A stretch of DNA of 64,000 nucleotides from Nonomuraea deserti (GTDB lineage: Bacteria; Actinomycetota; Actinomycetes; Streptosporangiales; Streptosporangiaceae): assembly GCF_004348685.1 (NCBI RefSeq), contig NZ_SMKO01000002.1, positions 62,001 through 126,000 of the forward strand. Direction: 5' to 3'. This document shows, piece by piece, positions 17,183 to 26,520 of the stretch (positions are counted from its first letter, which is position 1; each line of letters starts with the position of its first letter). A program made the position numbers and the translations under genes. A model generated the notes under the pieces. It was given only the letters and a program-made list of their open reading frames with translations, was not told the origin of the DNA and made no database searches.

Positions 17183-17604
17183 GCGGCGACCCCGTACGCG
17201 AGGTGCGGGACGACGTCCGAGATCCAGGAGGACGCCGGCCATTCGCGCGGGTCGGTGACGCCCAGCACCGTCATCGGCACGTTCGAGCCGGCCATGGCGA
17301 GTGCCGTGAGCGCGCCCACCCCGGCCGTCCAGGAGGGCCGGCGCCGCGACGAGAGCAGCCCGTAGCAGAGGGCCGCGCCCGCGCCGGTCGCGTAGCCGGT
17401 GAGCGCGCCGAGCGCCTCCTTGCGGTGGCCGGCGCGCTCGTCCTCACCGAGGTCGACGTCCGCGAGGCCGACCAGCCGTTCGACGGTCTGCTGCGGCGTG
17501 GTGCTGGCGGCCCGCGCCCTGATCGCCATGTCGAGGTAGGTGGCGACGTTGAGCGCGCTGGTCCCGGCGGCGCCCGCGATCAGGCTCTTCACGATGGTGT
17601 GCAC
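17152..17604 (-). CDS. small integral membrane protein, unknown function
   Basis: 150 residues with about four hydrophobic segments (N-terminal IAGAAGTSALNVATY, ALGALTGYATGAGAALCYG, WTAGVGALTALAMAGSNV, and a C-terminal VPHLAYGVAAYVAYELL) and an acidic loop (VDLGEDERAGH). I do not recognise a named family. It is followed 21 bp upstream by the sugar permease gene stop on the same strand, so read-through from the sugar operon is possible. Confidence 0.8.
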   Translation of the reverse strand: MHTIVKSLIAGAAGTSALNVATYLDMAIRARAASTTPQQTVERLVGLADVDLGEDERAGHRKEALGALTGYATGAGAALCYGLLSSRRRPSWTAGVGALTALAMAGSNVPMTVLGVTDPREWPASSWISDVVPHLAYGVAAYVAYELLRS

Positions 17605-17625
17605 AGGTGGGGTGCTACCCCTGGT

Positions 17626-18549
17626 TCAGCCCTTGATGGCCCCCACGATGACGCCCTTGGTGAAGTGGCGTTGCACCAGCGGGTAGATGATCAGGGCGGG
17701 CACCACGGCGATCACCACGATGGCCATCTTGATCGCCAGCGTCGGCGGGGCGTCTCCCGTCACCCCCGCCGTCGCGCTGGGCAGCGGGTTGGAGTCGACC
17801 ACGTACTGCCGCAGGATGAGCGCGAGCGGCCACTTGCGGGTGTCGTCGATGTAGAGCATCGCGTTGAACCAGGCGTTCCAGTAGCCGACCGCGTAGAACA
17901 TCGCGACGACCGCGGTGACCGCCCTGGACATGGGCAGGACGATCCGCCACAGGATGCGGAACTCGCCCGCCCCGTCGATGCGCGCGCTGTCGAGGATCTC
18001 GCCGGGGATGTTCATGAAGAACGAGCGGAGCACGACCACGTTGAACGCCGAGACGGCCGTCGGCAGGATCAGCGACCAGTAGCTGTCCTTCAGCCCGAGC
18101 CCGCTCACCATCAGGTAGACGGGGATGATGCCGGGGAAGAACACGAACATCAGCAGCACGCTGAACAGCAGCGGCCGGTGCAGGAACGACCCGGGCCGCG
18201 ACAGCGAGTACGCCCCCAGCACGCTCACCCCGGTGCTGATCAGCGTGCCGGCGACGGTCACGCCGGTGCTGACGAGCACGGCCCTGCTGACCACGGTGTC
18301 GGAGAAGATCTGCCGGTACGCCTCGAACGTGATGCCGTCGGGCACCAGCACGAGCCCGCCCACCCGGTTGACGGTGGCCGACGAGCTGAGGCTGGTCAGC
18401 ACGATCGTGTAGAGCGGGCCGAGCACGGCCACGACGATCAGGGTCACCAGCGTGCCCTTGCCGAGCTGGGCGGCCGGCGAGGGCCGCTCCTCCCAGGGGG
18501 CCAGCCTGGCGGGCCTGCCCGTGCGGCGTCTGGACGTCAGCACTGTCAT
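17626..18549 (-). CDS. carbohydrate ABC transporter permease, MalG/YtcP type
   Basis: 307 residues from ATG 18549, which overlaps the stop of the preceding permease (ATGA). Six membrane helices are apparent. The cytoplasmic EAA loop reads DSARIDGAGEFRILWRIVLPMS, and the protein ends KGVIVGAIKG, as in CUT1 MalG-like subunits. It forms the channel together with the 18546-19532 product and receives sugar from the lipoprotein encoded upstream. No ATPase gene is present, so a shared MsiK-type ATPase is assumed. Confidence 0.93.
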   Translation of the reverse strand: MTVLTSRRRTGRPARLAPWEERPSPAAQLGKGTLVTLIVVAVLGPLYTIVLTSLSSSATVNRVGGLVLVPDGITFEAYRQIFSDTVVSRAVLVSTGVTVAGTLISTGVSVLGAYSLSRPGSFLHRPLLFSVLLMFVFFPGIIPVYLMVSGLGLKDSYWSLILPTAVSAFNVVVLRSFFMNIPGEILDSARIDGAGEFRILWRIVLPMSRAVTAVVAMFYAVGYWNAWFNAMLYIDDTRKWPLALILRQYVVDSNPLPSATAGVTGDAPPTLAIKMAIVVIAVVPALIIYPLVQRHFTKGVIVGAIKG

Positions 18550-19532
18550 GATCGTGAATACACCCCTCGCTCGCCGAGCGCGTGAGCCACCCGGTTGGCC
18601 GCCAGGATGAGCAGCAGGCCCACCAGGCCCTTGAACAGCCCGGCCGCGGCCCCGTATCCGAGGTCGCCGGTGCGCAGGCCCGACCAGTAGACGAACGTGT
18701 CGAACACTTCGGACGCCTCGCTGCCGACGGCGCTGCGCTGCAGCATGAACTGCTCGAACCCGACGTTGAGCGCGTCGCCCAGCCGCAGGATGAGCAGCAG
18801 CACGATGACCGGCCGCAGCCCTGGCAGGGTGATGTGCCACATGCGCCGCCACCGGCGGGCGCCGTCGACGGCGGCGGCCTCGTACAGGTTCGGGTCGATG
18901 GTGCTGAGCGCGGCCAGGAAGATGATCGCACCCCAGCCGGCGTCCTTCCAGATCGTCTGCGACGTGATGAGCAGGATGAACGTGTCGGAGTTGGTCATCC
19001 AGTCGACGGCCTCGCGCCCGTTGTCCCGCAGGATCTGCGCCAGCAGCCCGGCGCCGCCGAACATCTGCTGGAAGATGGCCACGACCAGCACCCAGGAGAA
19101 GAAGTACGGCATGTAGACCACGCCCTGCACGAACGCCCTCATCCGGGCCGAGACGATGCTGTTCAGCAGCAGCGCCAGCATGATCGGCACGGGGAAGTAG
19201 AAGACGAGCTGGAAGGCGGTGATCGACAGGGTGTTCAGCATCGCGCGCAGGAACTGCGGGTCCTGGAAGAGCAGCGCGAAGTTGGTGAAGCCGATGATCG
19301 GGCTGCCGGTGATGCCGCCGGTGTAGGGGTTGTAGTCCTGGAACGCGATGACGTTGCCGAGCGCGGGGATCCACCAGAAGGCCAGGACCACCAGCAGCAT
19401 CGGCAGGTTCATCGCCAGCAGCGGCCAGTCCCTGCGCGCCTTGTCCCGCCAGGACAGCCGGTGCGGCGGTGCCGCGTGACCCGGTCGGCGGGCGCCGCGC
19501 CGGACGGGCCGCTTGGCCGTCATCGTCCCCAT
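18546..19532 (-). CDS. carbohydrate ABC transporter permease, LplB/MalF type
   Basis: 328 residues, with a basic N-terminus and about six membrane helices. The EAA loop is EAAAVDGARRWRRMWHITLPG. The LplB-like sequence (NVIAFQDYNPY, MPYFFSWVLV) belongs to importers for larger oligosaccharides. It lies between the binding protein gene (26 bp away) and the second permease (4-bp overlap). An alternative start is the ATG at 19523. Confidence 0.93.
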   Translation of the reverse strand: MGTMTAKRPVRRGARRPGHAAPPHRLSWRDKARRDWPLLAMNLPMLLVVLAFWWIPALGNVIAFQDYNPYTGGITGSPIIGFTNFALLFQDPQFLRAMLNTLSITAFQLVFYFPVPIMLALLLNSIVSARMRAFVQGVVYMPYFFSWVLVVAIFQQMFGGAGLLAQILRDNGREAVDWMTNSDTFILLITSQTIWKDAGWGAIIFLAALSTIDPNLYEAAAVDGARRWRRMWHITLPGLRPVIVLLLILRLGDALNVGFEQFMLQRSAVGSEASEVFDTFVYWSGLRTGDLGYGAAAGLFKGLVGLLLILAANRVAHALGERGVYSRS

Positions 19533-19557
19533 GGGAGGTCTTTCACGCCCATGGACG

Positions 19558-21198
19558 TCACAGCCTGCCGTTCTCGCGGGCGACCTTCATGTAGAACTCG
19601 CGCGCCTCGTTGCCACCCTGGTCCTGCCACTCCTTGACGATCTTGGGCCATTCGGAGAGCGGCCGCTTGCCGCGGAAGACCTCGTTCATCTTGTCCTCGG
19701 TGGGCGTCGCCAGGCCCGCCATCTTGGAGGGGGTCTCCACGCGGATCCCCACGAACGGGTCGTTGTCGAGGACCGCGGCGGCCTTCGTCTGCCAGTCGTG
19801 CTGGGCCTGGACCAGGCCGTCGTACTGGCTCATGGAGTTGGCCGGCGGGCGGCCCGACAGGAACATGTACGTGGGCGCGATCTCCTTGCGCCCGAGCGCG
19901 GTCTGCTTGACCTTGCCGTCCTCGACGTCGTAGTGCTTGCCCTCGACGCCGTTGTTGACCAGCTCGTACTCCTGCGTGCCGAAGGGCCCCGAGCACCAGT
20001 TGGCCAGCGCGAGCAGCTCGCGGGTGCGGGCCTCGCCGAGCCCCTTCTTGATGAAGCAGAACATGCCGGCCGGCTCGTTCCGCCACATGATCGTCTTGCC
20101 GCCGGGCTTGGCCGGGTAGGGGTCGACGGCCTGCATGTCGAACTTGGGGTTGTCGGGCAGGAACCGGCCCAGGGCCTCGTGCCAGGCTCCGGGGCCGTCG
20201 CGGTAGATGATCATCTGCCCGCTGCCGAAGATGCCTTTGTTGTCGGCGTCCTTGTTGGCGACGATGTCGGGGTGCACGTAGCCGGCCTCGAAGAGCTTGA
20301 CCATGAACTCGACCGACGCGGCGAACTCGGCGGTCTCGTACTTGTACTCGAGCGTGCCGTCGCTCTTCTTGCGCCATTCGCGCGGCGCGCCGAAGGCCCG
20401 CTGCATCTCCTGCTCCATGCCGCCGCCGAACGCCCAGCGCTTCTTCTTGGCGTCGGTGATGGCCTTGCCGAGCGGGACCAGGTCGTCGCCGCTCCTGGGC
20501 TGCTCCAGGCCCAGTTCCTCCAGGATGTCCTGGCGCACGAAGGTGGCGAACGGGAACGGCTCGTTCTGCCAGGGGATGCCCTGGAGCACGCCGCCGAAGA
20601 CGCCGTACTGCCAGGCCGCGGTGTCGTAGTTGGCCAGCAGCGGGAACTCCTTGGCCTTGTCGCCGGCCAGGTAGGGGGACAGGTCGGCGAAGAGCTTGTT
20701 GGCCGCCTCCGTGAACCGCGCGATCGTGATGATCTCCCAGCCCGGGATCTGCATCATCTCCGGCACGTCGCCGCTGGCCAGCAGGGTGCTGACCTTCTGC
20801 CCGTAGGTGTTGCCGTCGGAGATGTTGAAGCGGACGGTCCCGCCGAGGCGTTCGTTGACGGCGTCGTAGTAGGAGTTGTCGCCCAGGCCGGGCGGCACCG
20901 TGCCCCAGAGCGGCGTCATCGCGGTCACCTCTTTGCCGCTGGTCAGCGGCTTGGCGGTGACGGCCTGGACCATGGTGGCGGGGCGGGTCAGGAAGCCGGG
21001 CGCGACGAACTCGCTGCCGGGCAGGTCGGGCTTGAGCCCGGGGATCTCGAACGGGATGCGGGTCGGCACCAGGCTCTTGAGCTTGTCGGCCGCCACGGCG
21101 GTGCCCTTGGAGGTCGCTTTCTTCTCGGCGCAGCCCGCTACCAGAACACTCGCTCCGACCAGGCCGAGAAACCCGCGGCGCGTTGTGGTGGTTGGCAT
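19558..21198 (-). CDS. sugar-binding lipoprotein of an ABC importer (LplA-like)
   Basis: 546 residues, with AAGGGAG upstream of ATG 21198. The N-terminus has a twin-Arg-like start (TTTTRRGFLGLVG) and a lipobox ending VAGC, so a lipid-anchored, possibly Tat-exported protein is expected. Features of the large family-1 binding proteins include the KGLGEAR hinge region and the C-terminal KRPLSEWPKIVKEWQDQGG seen in LplA-like proteins for complex saccharides. It is first in the operon with two permeases and divergent from the ROK regulator. Confidence 0.93.
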   Translation of the reverse strand: MPTTTTRRGFLGLVGASVLVAGCAEKKATSKGTAVAADKLKSLVPTRIPFEIPGLKPDLPGSEFVAPGFLTRPATMVQAVTAKPLTSGKEVTAMTPLWGTVPPGLGDNSYYDAVNERLGGTVRFNISDGNTYGQKVSTLLASGDVPEMMQIPGWEIITIARFTEAANKLFADLSPYLAGDKAKEFPLLANYDTAAWQYGVFGGVLQGIPWQNEPFPFATFVRQDILEELGLEQPRSGDDLVPLGKAITDAKKKRWAFGGGMEQEMQRAFGAPREWRKKSDGTLEYKYETAEFAASVEFMVKLFEAGYVHPDIVANKDADNKGIFGSGQMIIYRDGPGAWHEALGRFLPDNPKFDMQAVDPYPAKPGGKTIMWRNEPAGMFCFIKKGLGEARTRELLALANWCSGPFGTQEYELVNNGVEGKHYDVEDGKVKQTALGRKEIAPTYMFLSGRPPANSMSQYDGLVQAQHDWQTKAAAVLDNDPFVGIRVETPSKMAGLATPTEDKMNEVFRGKRPLSEWPKIVKEWQDQGGNEAREFYMKVARENGRL

Positions 21199-21234
21199 GG
21201 CTCGCTCCCTTCTCCGAGTGAGGGATGGGCCTCT

Positions 21235-21266
21235 TAATTAGTTGGTATTTCAGCCAAACAAATTAG
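21235..21266. promoter_or_regulatory. AT-rich candidate ROK-repressor operator
   Basis: An imperfect inverted repeat (TTAGTTGG ... CCAAACAAATTA) in a strikingly AT-rich island between the divergent binding-protein and ROK genes. The arms resemble the XylR-type TTAGTTTG/CAAACTAA half-sites known for ROK repressors. Related sequences occur at 34469 and 51755 upstream of the GH74 and GH31 genes. Confidence 0.5.
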
Positions 21267-21427
21267 TAGACTGTCAGCATAGGCCACAAGGATCGGGACG
21301 GTCACAGGTTGGTACTGATGGGAAACCTGCTACGCGGCGGCGCCTTTCGCGAGCAGGTTCCTCGTTAGGGAAGGGAGCCTGCGATGCGGCATGCTGGGGT
21401 CATCTCTTGGCGGGAACGGGGCTGATA

Positions 21428-22639
21428 TTGATCACTTCTACGACCGGCCCTCAGCCGGCCGACTTCGCCGACGTGCGCGCCACCAACCTCGCGGTCGTGC
21501 TGCGCTTCGTACGCGAGCACGCGCCGTGCTCGCGGGCCGACATCGCGGCGTCCACCGGGCTGAACAAGGCGACGGTGTCGAGCCTGATCGCCGACCTCAT
21601 CGACCGGCGGCTGGTGCGCGAGACGGGCCTCACGGAGAACCGGGTCGGCAGGCCGGCCACGATGCTCGTGCTCGACGGTTCCCCGTACGCGGCCATCGGG
21701 GTCGAGATCAACGTCGACCACGTGTCGGCCGTGGCCACCGGCCTGGCGGGCGAGCGGCTGCTGACGTGGCGGCGCGCGTTCTCCGGGGGTGACTCGGTCA
21801 ACCAGGGCATCGCCAGCGTCGGGGCGATCATCAGGCGCGTGGTCAGCCGCATGGCCAAGGAGGAGCGCCAGGTGCTGGGCCTGGCCGTGGCCGTGCCGGG
21901 CCTGGTCGACGTGCAGGGCACCGCGCGCATCGCGCCCAACCTGGGCTGGCGTGACGCCGACATCGGCGGCGACCTGGCCAAGGCGCTGCGCGACCCCGGC
22001 TTCCCCATCCAGGTCGACAACGACGCCAACCTCGCCGCGCTGGCCGAGCAGCGCTTCGGCGCGCACGCCGGAGCCTCCGACCTGGTTTATCTCACCGGCG
22101 AGATCGGCGTGGGGGCGGGCATCATCCTCGACGGTCGGCTGCGCAGGGGGCGCCTCGGCTACAGCGGCGAGATCGGCCACGTGCAACTCGATCCCGACGG
22201 CCCCCCGTGCCACTGCGGGCGGCGCGGCTGCCTGGAGGTCATGGCGGGCGTCGGCGCCGTGCTGCGCAAGGACCTGTCTCCCGCCGAGGTGCAGATGGAG
22301 ATCGAGGAGGCGGTGCGGCTCGCCCGCGCCGGCGACCCCGGCACCCTGGCCACGCTCGACGCGGTGGGCAGGAGCCTGGGAAGGGGCGTGTCCATCCTGG
22401 CCAACCTCCTCAACCCCGAGGTGGTGGTCCTGGGAGGCTACTACGTGCCGCTGGCGCCCTGGCTGCTGCCGGCGGTGCACGACGAGCTGAGCGACCGCGT
22501 CATCGCCGCCGAAGGCGGCGGGTGCCAGGTCGTGGCCTCGACGCTGGGTCACGACGCGGCGGCGCTCGGGGGTGCTGCGCGGGTGCTCGACTCCATCGAT
22601 TCGGGAAGATTGCCGGGAGGATTGTCGCGAATCCCTTGA
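21428..22639 (+). CDS. ROK family transcriptional repressor
   Basis: 403 residues from TTG 21428, the first plausible initiator before the conserved region. The frame is open further upstream, but that part crosses the divergent promoter. The winged HTH (SRADIAASTGLNKATVSSLIADLIDRRLV) is followed by the ROK sugar-kinase-like domain, with the DNDANLAAL strand and the zinc motif CHCGRRGCLE. Known relatives (NagC, XylR) respond to sugars or sugar phosphates. Divergent to the LplA-type importer and upstream of GH3, it probably represses both. Confidence 0.92.
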   Translation: MITSTTGPQPADFADVRATNLAVVLRFVREHAPCSRADIAASTGLNKATVSSLIADLIDRRLVRETGLTENRVGRPATMLVLDGSPYAAIGVEINVDHVSAVATGLAGERLLTWRRAFSGGDSVNQGIASVGAIIRRVVSRMAKEERQVLGLAVAVPGLVDVQGTARIAPNLGWRDADIGGDLAKALRDPGFPIQVDNDANLAALAEQRFGAHAGASDLVYLTGEIGVGAGIILDGRLRRGRLGYSGEIGHVQLDPDGPPCHCGRRGCLEVMAGVGAVLRKDLSPAEVQMEIEEAVRLARAGDPGTLATLDAVGRSLGRGVSILANLLNPEVVVLGGYYVPLAPWLLPAVHDELSDRVIAAEGGGCQVVASTLGHDAAALGGAARVLDSIDSGRLPGGLSRIP

Positions 22640-22709
22640 CCTTGGTCACCGGGACGTGCACCCTTCAGTCAACCCACCGAAATGTCCGCGTAACTTCGCC
22701 AGGCCGGTC

Positions 22710-22725
22710 GTCGAAGCGCTTCGAC
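22710..22725. promoter_or_regulatory. 16-bp perfect palindrome, LacI-type operator
   Basis: GTCGAAGCGCTTCGAC lies 18 bp before the GH3 start. A fully symmetric site with a central GCGC is typical of LacI/GalR operators, and a LacI-family gene follows GH3 with a 4-base overlap. Confidence 0.7.
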
Positions 22726-22743
22726 ACTCTCCGAGGGATGACC

Positions 22744-25506
22744 ATGCAAGAACCCTTCCGCGACCCAGCGCTCCCGCTCCCCGCCCGGATCGACGACCTG
22801 ATGCGCAGGCTCACCCTCGAGGAGAAGACGGGCCTGCTCCACCAGTACCAGGCCCCGGTCGAACGGCTGGGCGTCGGGGCGTTCCGCACCGGCACCGAGG
22901 CGCTGCACGGCCTGGCCTGGCTCGGCCCGGCCACCGTGTTCCCCCAGGCCGTCGGGCTCGCGTCGACCTGGGACCTCGACCTCGTCCGCAGGGTGGGCGA
23001 GGCGGTCGGCGACGAGGTGCTGGCCTTCCACCACAAGGATCCGGCGGGCGCGGGGCTCAACGTGTGGGCGCCCGTGGTCAACCCGCTGCGCGATCCCCGG
23101 TGGGGGCGGAACGAGGAGGGATATTCCGAGGACCCGTGGCTCACCGGCGTCACGGCCACGGCGTTCGCGCTCGGGCTACGTGGGAGCGCTCCCGAAACGC
23201 TGAAGACCGCGCCCACGCTCAAGCACTTCCTCGCCTACAACAACGAGACCGACCGTTGCACGACCTCCAGCAGCCTGCCGCCCCGGGTGCTGCGCGAATA
23301 CGAGCTGCCCGCCTTCCGGCCCGCCATCGAGCAGGGCGCGGCGGTGGCCGTCATGCCGTCGTACAACCTGGTCAACGGGCGTCCCGCGCATCTCAGCCCG
23401 CTGATCGGGCAGGTGCTGCGGGCCTGGGCGCCCGGCGACCTGCTGGTGGTCAGCGACGCGTACGCGCCGGGCAACCTCACCGCGCTGCAGGGCTACCACG
23501 ACACGCCGCCCGAGGCGTACGCGCACGCGGTCAAGGCCGGGATCGACAGCTTCACCCAGGACGACGACCGCGCGCAGGCCACACTCGGGCACCTGCGCGA
23601 GGCGCTGCGGCTCGGCCTGCTCGCGGAGGAGGACGTCGACGGCGCCGTACGGCACGCGTTGTCGATCCGGTTCCGGCTCGGCGAGTTCGACCCCGCGACG
23701 CCGTACGACGGCATCACCGACAACGTGGTCAACTGCCCCGGGCACCAGGCGCTGGCCAGGGAGGCGGCGCGGCGATCGTTCGTGCTGCTGCGGAACGACG
23801 GCCTGCTCCCGCTGGACGGGACCGGCACGGTCGCGGTGATCGGCCAGCTCGGCGACGCGCTCATGGAGGACTGGTACAGCGGCACCCTCCCCTACGCCGT
23901 CACCGCGCGCGCCGGGCTGGCCGAGCGCTGCCGGACGGTGTTCTGCGAGGCCGTGGACCGGGTGACGCTGACCGCCGAGGCCGGGCCCGTGGCCGCCGAC
24001 CCCGCCGGCGGGCCGCTCAGCGTGGGTGGTCCGGAGGCGGGCCGGTTCGACCTGTTCGACTGGGGCGGCGGCGCCTACGCGCTGCGGGCCGTGGCGACCG
24101 GGCGGTTCGTGTCGGTGGACGGCCAGACGCTGGTCAACGACCAGCCGGGGCCGAACGGGTGGGAGGTGCGCCAGACGTTCCGCATGGAGGAGCGCCCGCG
24201 CGGCACCGTCGCCCTGCGCCACATCTCGACCGGCTGCTACGTCGGCGCGGGCGCCGACGGCGTGCTGCGCCTGGTCGACGACGCCGACCAGGCCGTCTGG
24301 CTGGCCATGGACGTCGTCAGGAGCGGCACGGAGGAGGCCGCGAGGCTCGCCGCCGGCGCGGACGTCGCCGTCGTCGTGGTCGGCGACCACCCCCTCGTCA
24401 ACGGCAGGGAGACCGAGGACCGCATGACCCTGGCGCTCGCCCCCGCCCAGGACGCCGTGGTGCGGGCCGTGCGCGGGGCGAACCCCCGCACCGTCATGGT
24501 CATCACCAGCGGCTACCCGCTCACCTGGACCGACGGCGACGTGCCCGCCGTGGTGTGGTCGGCCCACGGCGGCCAGGAGTACGGCCACGCCCTGGCCGAC
24601 GTGCTCTTCGGCGACGCCGACCCGGAGGGCCGCCTCACCCAGACGTGGTACCGCTCGGAGCAGGAGCTGCCCGACCTGCTCGACTACGACATCATCGCCT
24701 CCGACGCCACCTACCAGTATTTCCGCGGGGTGCCGCTCCATCCCTTCGGCCACGGCCTCAGCTACACCACGTTCGGCTACGCCGGGCTGCGCGCGCGCCT
24801 CGACGGCGACGTGCTGCGCGCCGAGGTGACGGTCACCAACACCGGCGCGCGGCCCGGCGTCGAGGTCGTGCAGTTCTACACCCACCAGCAGCGCTCCCGC
24901 GTCAAGCAGCCGCTGCGCCGCCTGCGCGGCTTCGAGAAGGTACGCCTGGCGCCCGGCGAGAGCCGTACGGTCAGCCTGGAGCTGCCCGTCTCCGAGCTGG
25001 CCTTCTGGGACGTGACCAGCGGCAGGTTCGTCGTGGAGCGCGCGCCCCACCGGCTCATGGTCGGCCGCAGCGCCACCGACCTGCGCCTGAGCGCCCCCTT
25101 CGAGGTCGAGGGCGAGACCATCCCGCCCCAGTCGGGGCTGCTGCGCGCGGCCTGCCACGACGAGTACGACGCGATCACGTTCGTGGACGAGACGAAGGAG
25201 GACGGCGACGCCGTGCGGTCCGACGCGGAGGGTGCCTGGATCCTCTTCCGGCAGGTCGACCTGACCGGCAGCGTGTCCTGCGTGGCGACGGCCGGCAGCG
25301 CGGAAGGCGGCATGATCACCATCCGCCGCGGCGACCCGCTCTACGGCCCTGCCCTGGCCACGCTTCCCGTGCCGCGGACCGGCCGCTACACCTACCACGC
25401 CGTCACGGCCTCCCTTGCGGACGCGGACGGTGTGCACGATCTTTATGTCGTGTTCGAGAACGACGGTGTGAGGCTGTCCCGGCTCGACTTCGGAGCCGGG
25501 GCTTGA
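22744..25506 (+). CDS. glycoside hydrolase family 3 beta-glycosidase, intracellular form
   Basis: 920 residues. ATG 22744 was chosen over ATG 22738 because GAGGG lies 6 nt before it. No signal peptide is present, so it acts on imported oligosaccharides. The GH3 N-domain runs to about residue 330, with the nucleophile Asp238 in VVSDAY; KHFLAYNNE is also typical. The C-domain (about 330-740) is interrupted at roughly 415-525 by a fascin/beta-trefoil-like insert (TGRFVSVDGQTLV, TGCYVGAGADG). A fibronectin-III-like domain follows, then a C-terminal CBM6-like beta domain of about 115 residues (DEYDAITFVDETK). The probable substrates are beta-glucosides or beta-xylosides from xyloglucan. A secreted paralogue lies at 42159-45035. 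Confidence 0.93.
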   Translation: MQEPFRDPALPLPARIDDLMRRLTLEEKTGLLHQYQAPVERLGVGAFRTGTEALHGLAWLGPATVFPQAVGLASTWDLDLVRRVGEAVGDEVLAFHHKDPAGAGLNVWAPVVNPLRDPRWGRNEEGYSEDPWLTGVTATAFALGLRGSAPETLKTAPTLKHFLAYNNETDRCTTSSSLPPRVLREYELPAFRPAIEQGAAVAVMPSYNLVNGRPAHLSPLIGQVLRAWAPGDLLVVSDAYAPGNLTALQGYHDTPPEAYAHAVKAGIDSFTQDDDRAQATLGHLREALRLGLLAEEDVDGAVRHALSIRFRLGEFDPATPYDGITDNVVNCPGHQALAREAARRSFVLLRNDGLLPLDGTGTVAVIGQLGDALMEDWYSGTLPYAVTARAGLAERCRTVFCEAVDRVTLTAEAGPVAADPAGGPLSVGGPEAGRFDLFDWGGGAYALRAVATGRFVSVDGQTLVNDQPGPNGWEVRQTFRMEERPRGTVALRHISTGCYVGAGADGVLRLVDDADQAVWLAMDVVRSGTEEAARLAAGADVAVVVVGDHPLVNGRETEDRMTLALAPAQDAVVRAVRGANPRTVMVITSGYPLTWTDGDVPAVVWSAHGGQEYGHALADVLFGDADPEGRLTQTWYRSEQELPDLLDYDIIASDATYQYFRGVPLHPFGHGLSYTTFGYAGLRARLDGDVLRAEVTVTNTGARPGVEVVQFYTHQQRSRVKQPLRRLRGFEKVRLAPGESRTVSLELPVSELAFWDVTSGRFVVERAPHRLMVGRSATDLRLSAPFEVEGETIPPQSGLLRAACHDEYDAITFVDETKEDGDAVRSDAEGAWILFRQVDLTGSVSCVATAGSAEGGMITIRRGDPLYGPALATLPVPRTGRYTYHAVTASLADADGVHDLYVVFENDGVRLSRLDFGAGA
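23181..23193. promoter_or_regulatory. intragenic CebR/LacI-like box
   Basis: TGGGAGCGCTCCC inside GH3 matches 13 of the 14 bases of the TGGGAGCGCTCCCA operator known for the cellobiose repressor CebR. It also codes ordinary GH3 residues (RGSAP), so chance is possible. Confidence 0.4.
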
Positions 25507-26507
25507 GCGGGCGCGCGGTCACGATCTCCGAGGTCGCCAAGCACGCGGGCGTGGCCGTCAGCACGGTCTCCTACGTGCTCAGCGGCAAGCGGACGATCTC
25601 GGCCGACACCAGGCGGCGGGTGCTCGACAGCATCAACGCCCTCGGCTACCACCCGAACGCCGGCGCCCGCGCCCTGGCCAGCAGGCGCTCCAACGTGATC
25701 GCGCTGGTGCTGCCGCTGCGGGCCGGCATGCACGTGCCCGTCCTCATGCGCTTCGCCAGCGCGGTCGTCACCGCCGCCCGCCGCTTCGACCACGACGTGC
25801 TGCTGCTGACCGCCGACGAGGGCACCGCCGGCATCCGGCGGGTGGCGGCCAGCGCGCTGGTGGACGCGCTCGTCCTCATGGACGTCGAGCTGGACGACCG
25901 CCGGGTGCCGCTGCTGCGCGAGCTGGCCGAGCCGAGCGTGCTCATCGGATTCCCCGCCGAACCCGCCGGGCTGACCTGCGTGGACCTCGACTTCGCCGCG
26001 GCCGGCGCGCGCTGCGTCGAGCACCTGGCCGAGCGCGGCCACGACGAGATCGCCCTGCTGGGGGCGCCGTCCGTGGTCTACGAGCGCGGCACCGGTTTCG
26101 CCCGGCGCACCCGGGAGGGGTTCGTGGAGGCGGTGGACGCCCACGGCCTCAAGGGGGTGGCGCTGGCCTGCGAGGAGACGTTCGACGAGGTGTACGAGAC
26201 CGTCCGCGACCTGCTCCTCGACCAGCCCGCCCTGTCGGGGCTGGTCGTGCACAACGAGGCCGCGGTCGGGCACGTGCTCGCGGCGCTGCGCCAGCTGGAC
26301 CGGCGGGTGCCGCACGACGTGGCCGTGGTGGCGATCTGCCCCGACGACGTGGCCGAGCGTGCCAGCCCGCCGCTGACGTCGGTGCTGATCCCGGCGGAGG
26401 AGGTGGGCAGGGAGGCCGTCCGCCTGGTCATGGACAAGCTGGAGGGCCGCGCGGTGCCCGACTCCACCCTGCTCGCCCCGCAACTCGCCGTCCGCGCCAG
26501 CACCTGA
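25503..26507 (+). CDS. LacI family transcriptional regulator
   Basis: 334 residues. The TTG at 25503 overlaps the GH3 stop (TTGA). The N-terminal HTH is classic (TISEVAKHAGVAVSTVSYVLSGKRTIS, hinge LGYHPNAGARALASRRS). The sugar-binding periplasmic-like domain includes GARCVEHLAERGHDEIALLG and the C-terminal SVLIPAEEVGREAVRL. It is co-transcribed with GH3 and very probably acts at the palindrome at 22710 upstream of that gene, giving autoregulation. Confidence 0.93.
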   Translation: MSGRAVTISEVAKHAGVAVSTVSYVLSGKRTISADTRRRVLDSINALGYHPNAGARALASRRSNVIALVLPLRAGMHVPVLMRFASAVVTAARRFDHDVLLLTADEGTAGIRRVAASALVDALVLMDVELDDRRVPLLRELAEPSVLIGFPAEPAGLTCVDLDFAAAGARCVEHLAERGHDEIALLGAPSVVYERGTGFARRTREGFVEAVDAHGLKGVALACEETFDEVYETVRDLLLDQPALSGLVVHNEAAVGHVLAALRQLDRRVPHDVAVVAICPDDVAERASPPLTSVLIPAEEVGREAVRLVMDKLEGRAVPDSTLLAPQLAVRAST

Positions 26508-26520
26508 GCCCGCGCCCTGT

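Noticed and set aside
22207-22743. Extended N-terminus for the GH3 protein from upstream in-frame codons
   Set aside because: It would overlap the ROK gene and cross the operator. GH3 similarity begins just after ATG 22744, which has a ribosome site.
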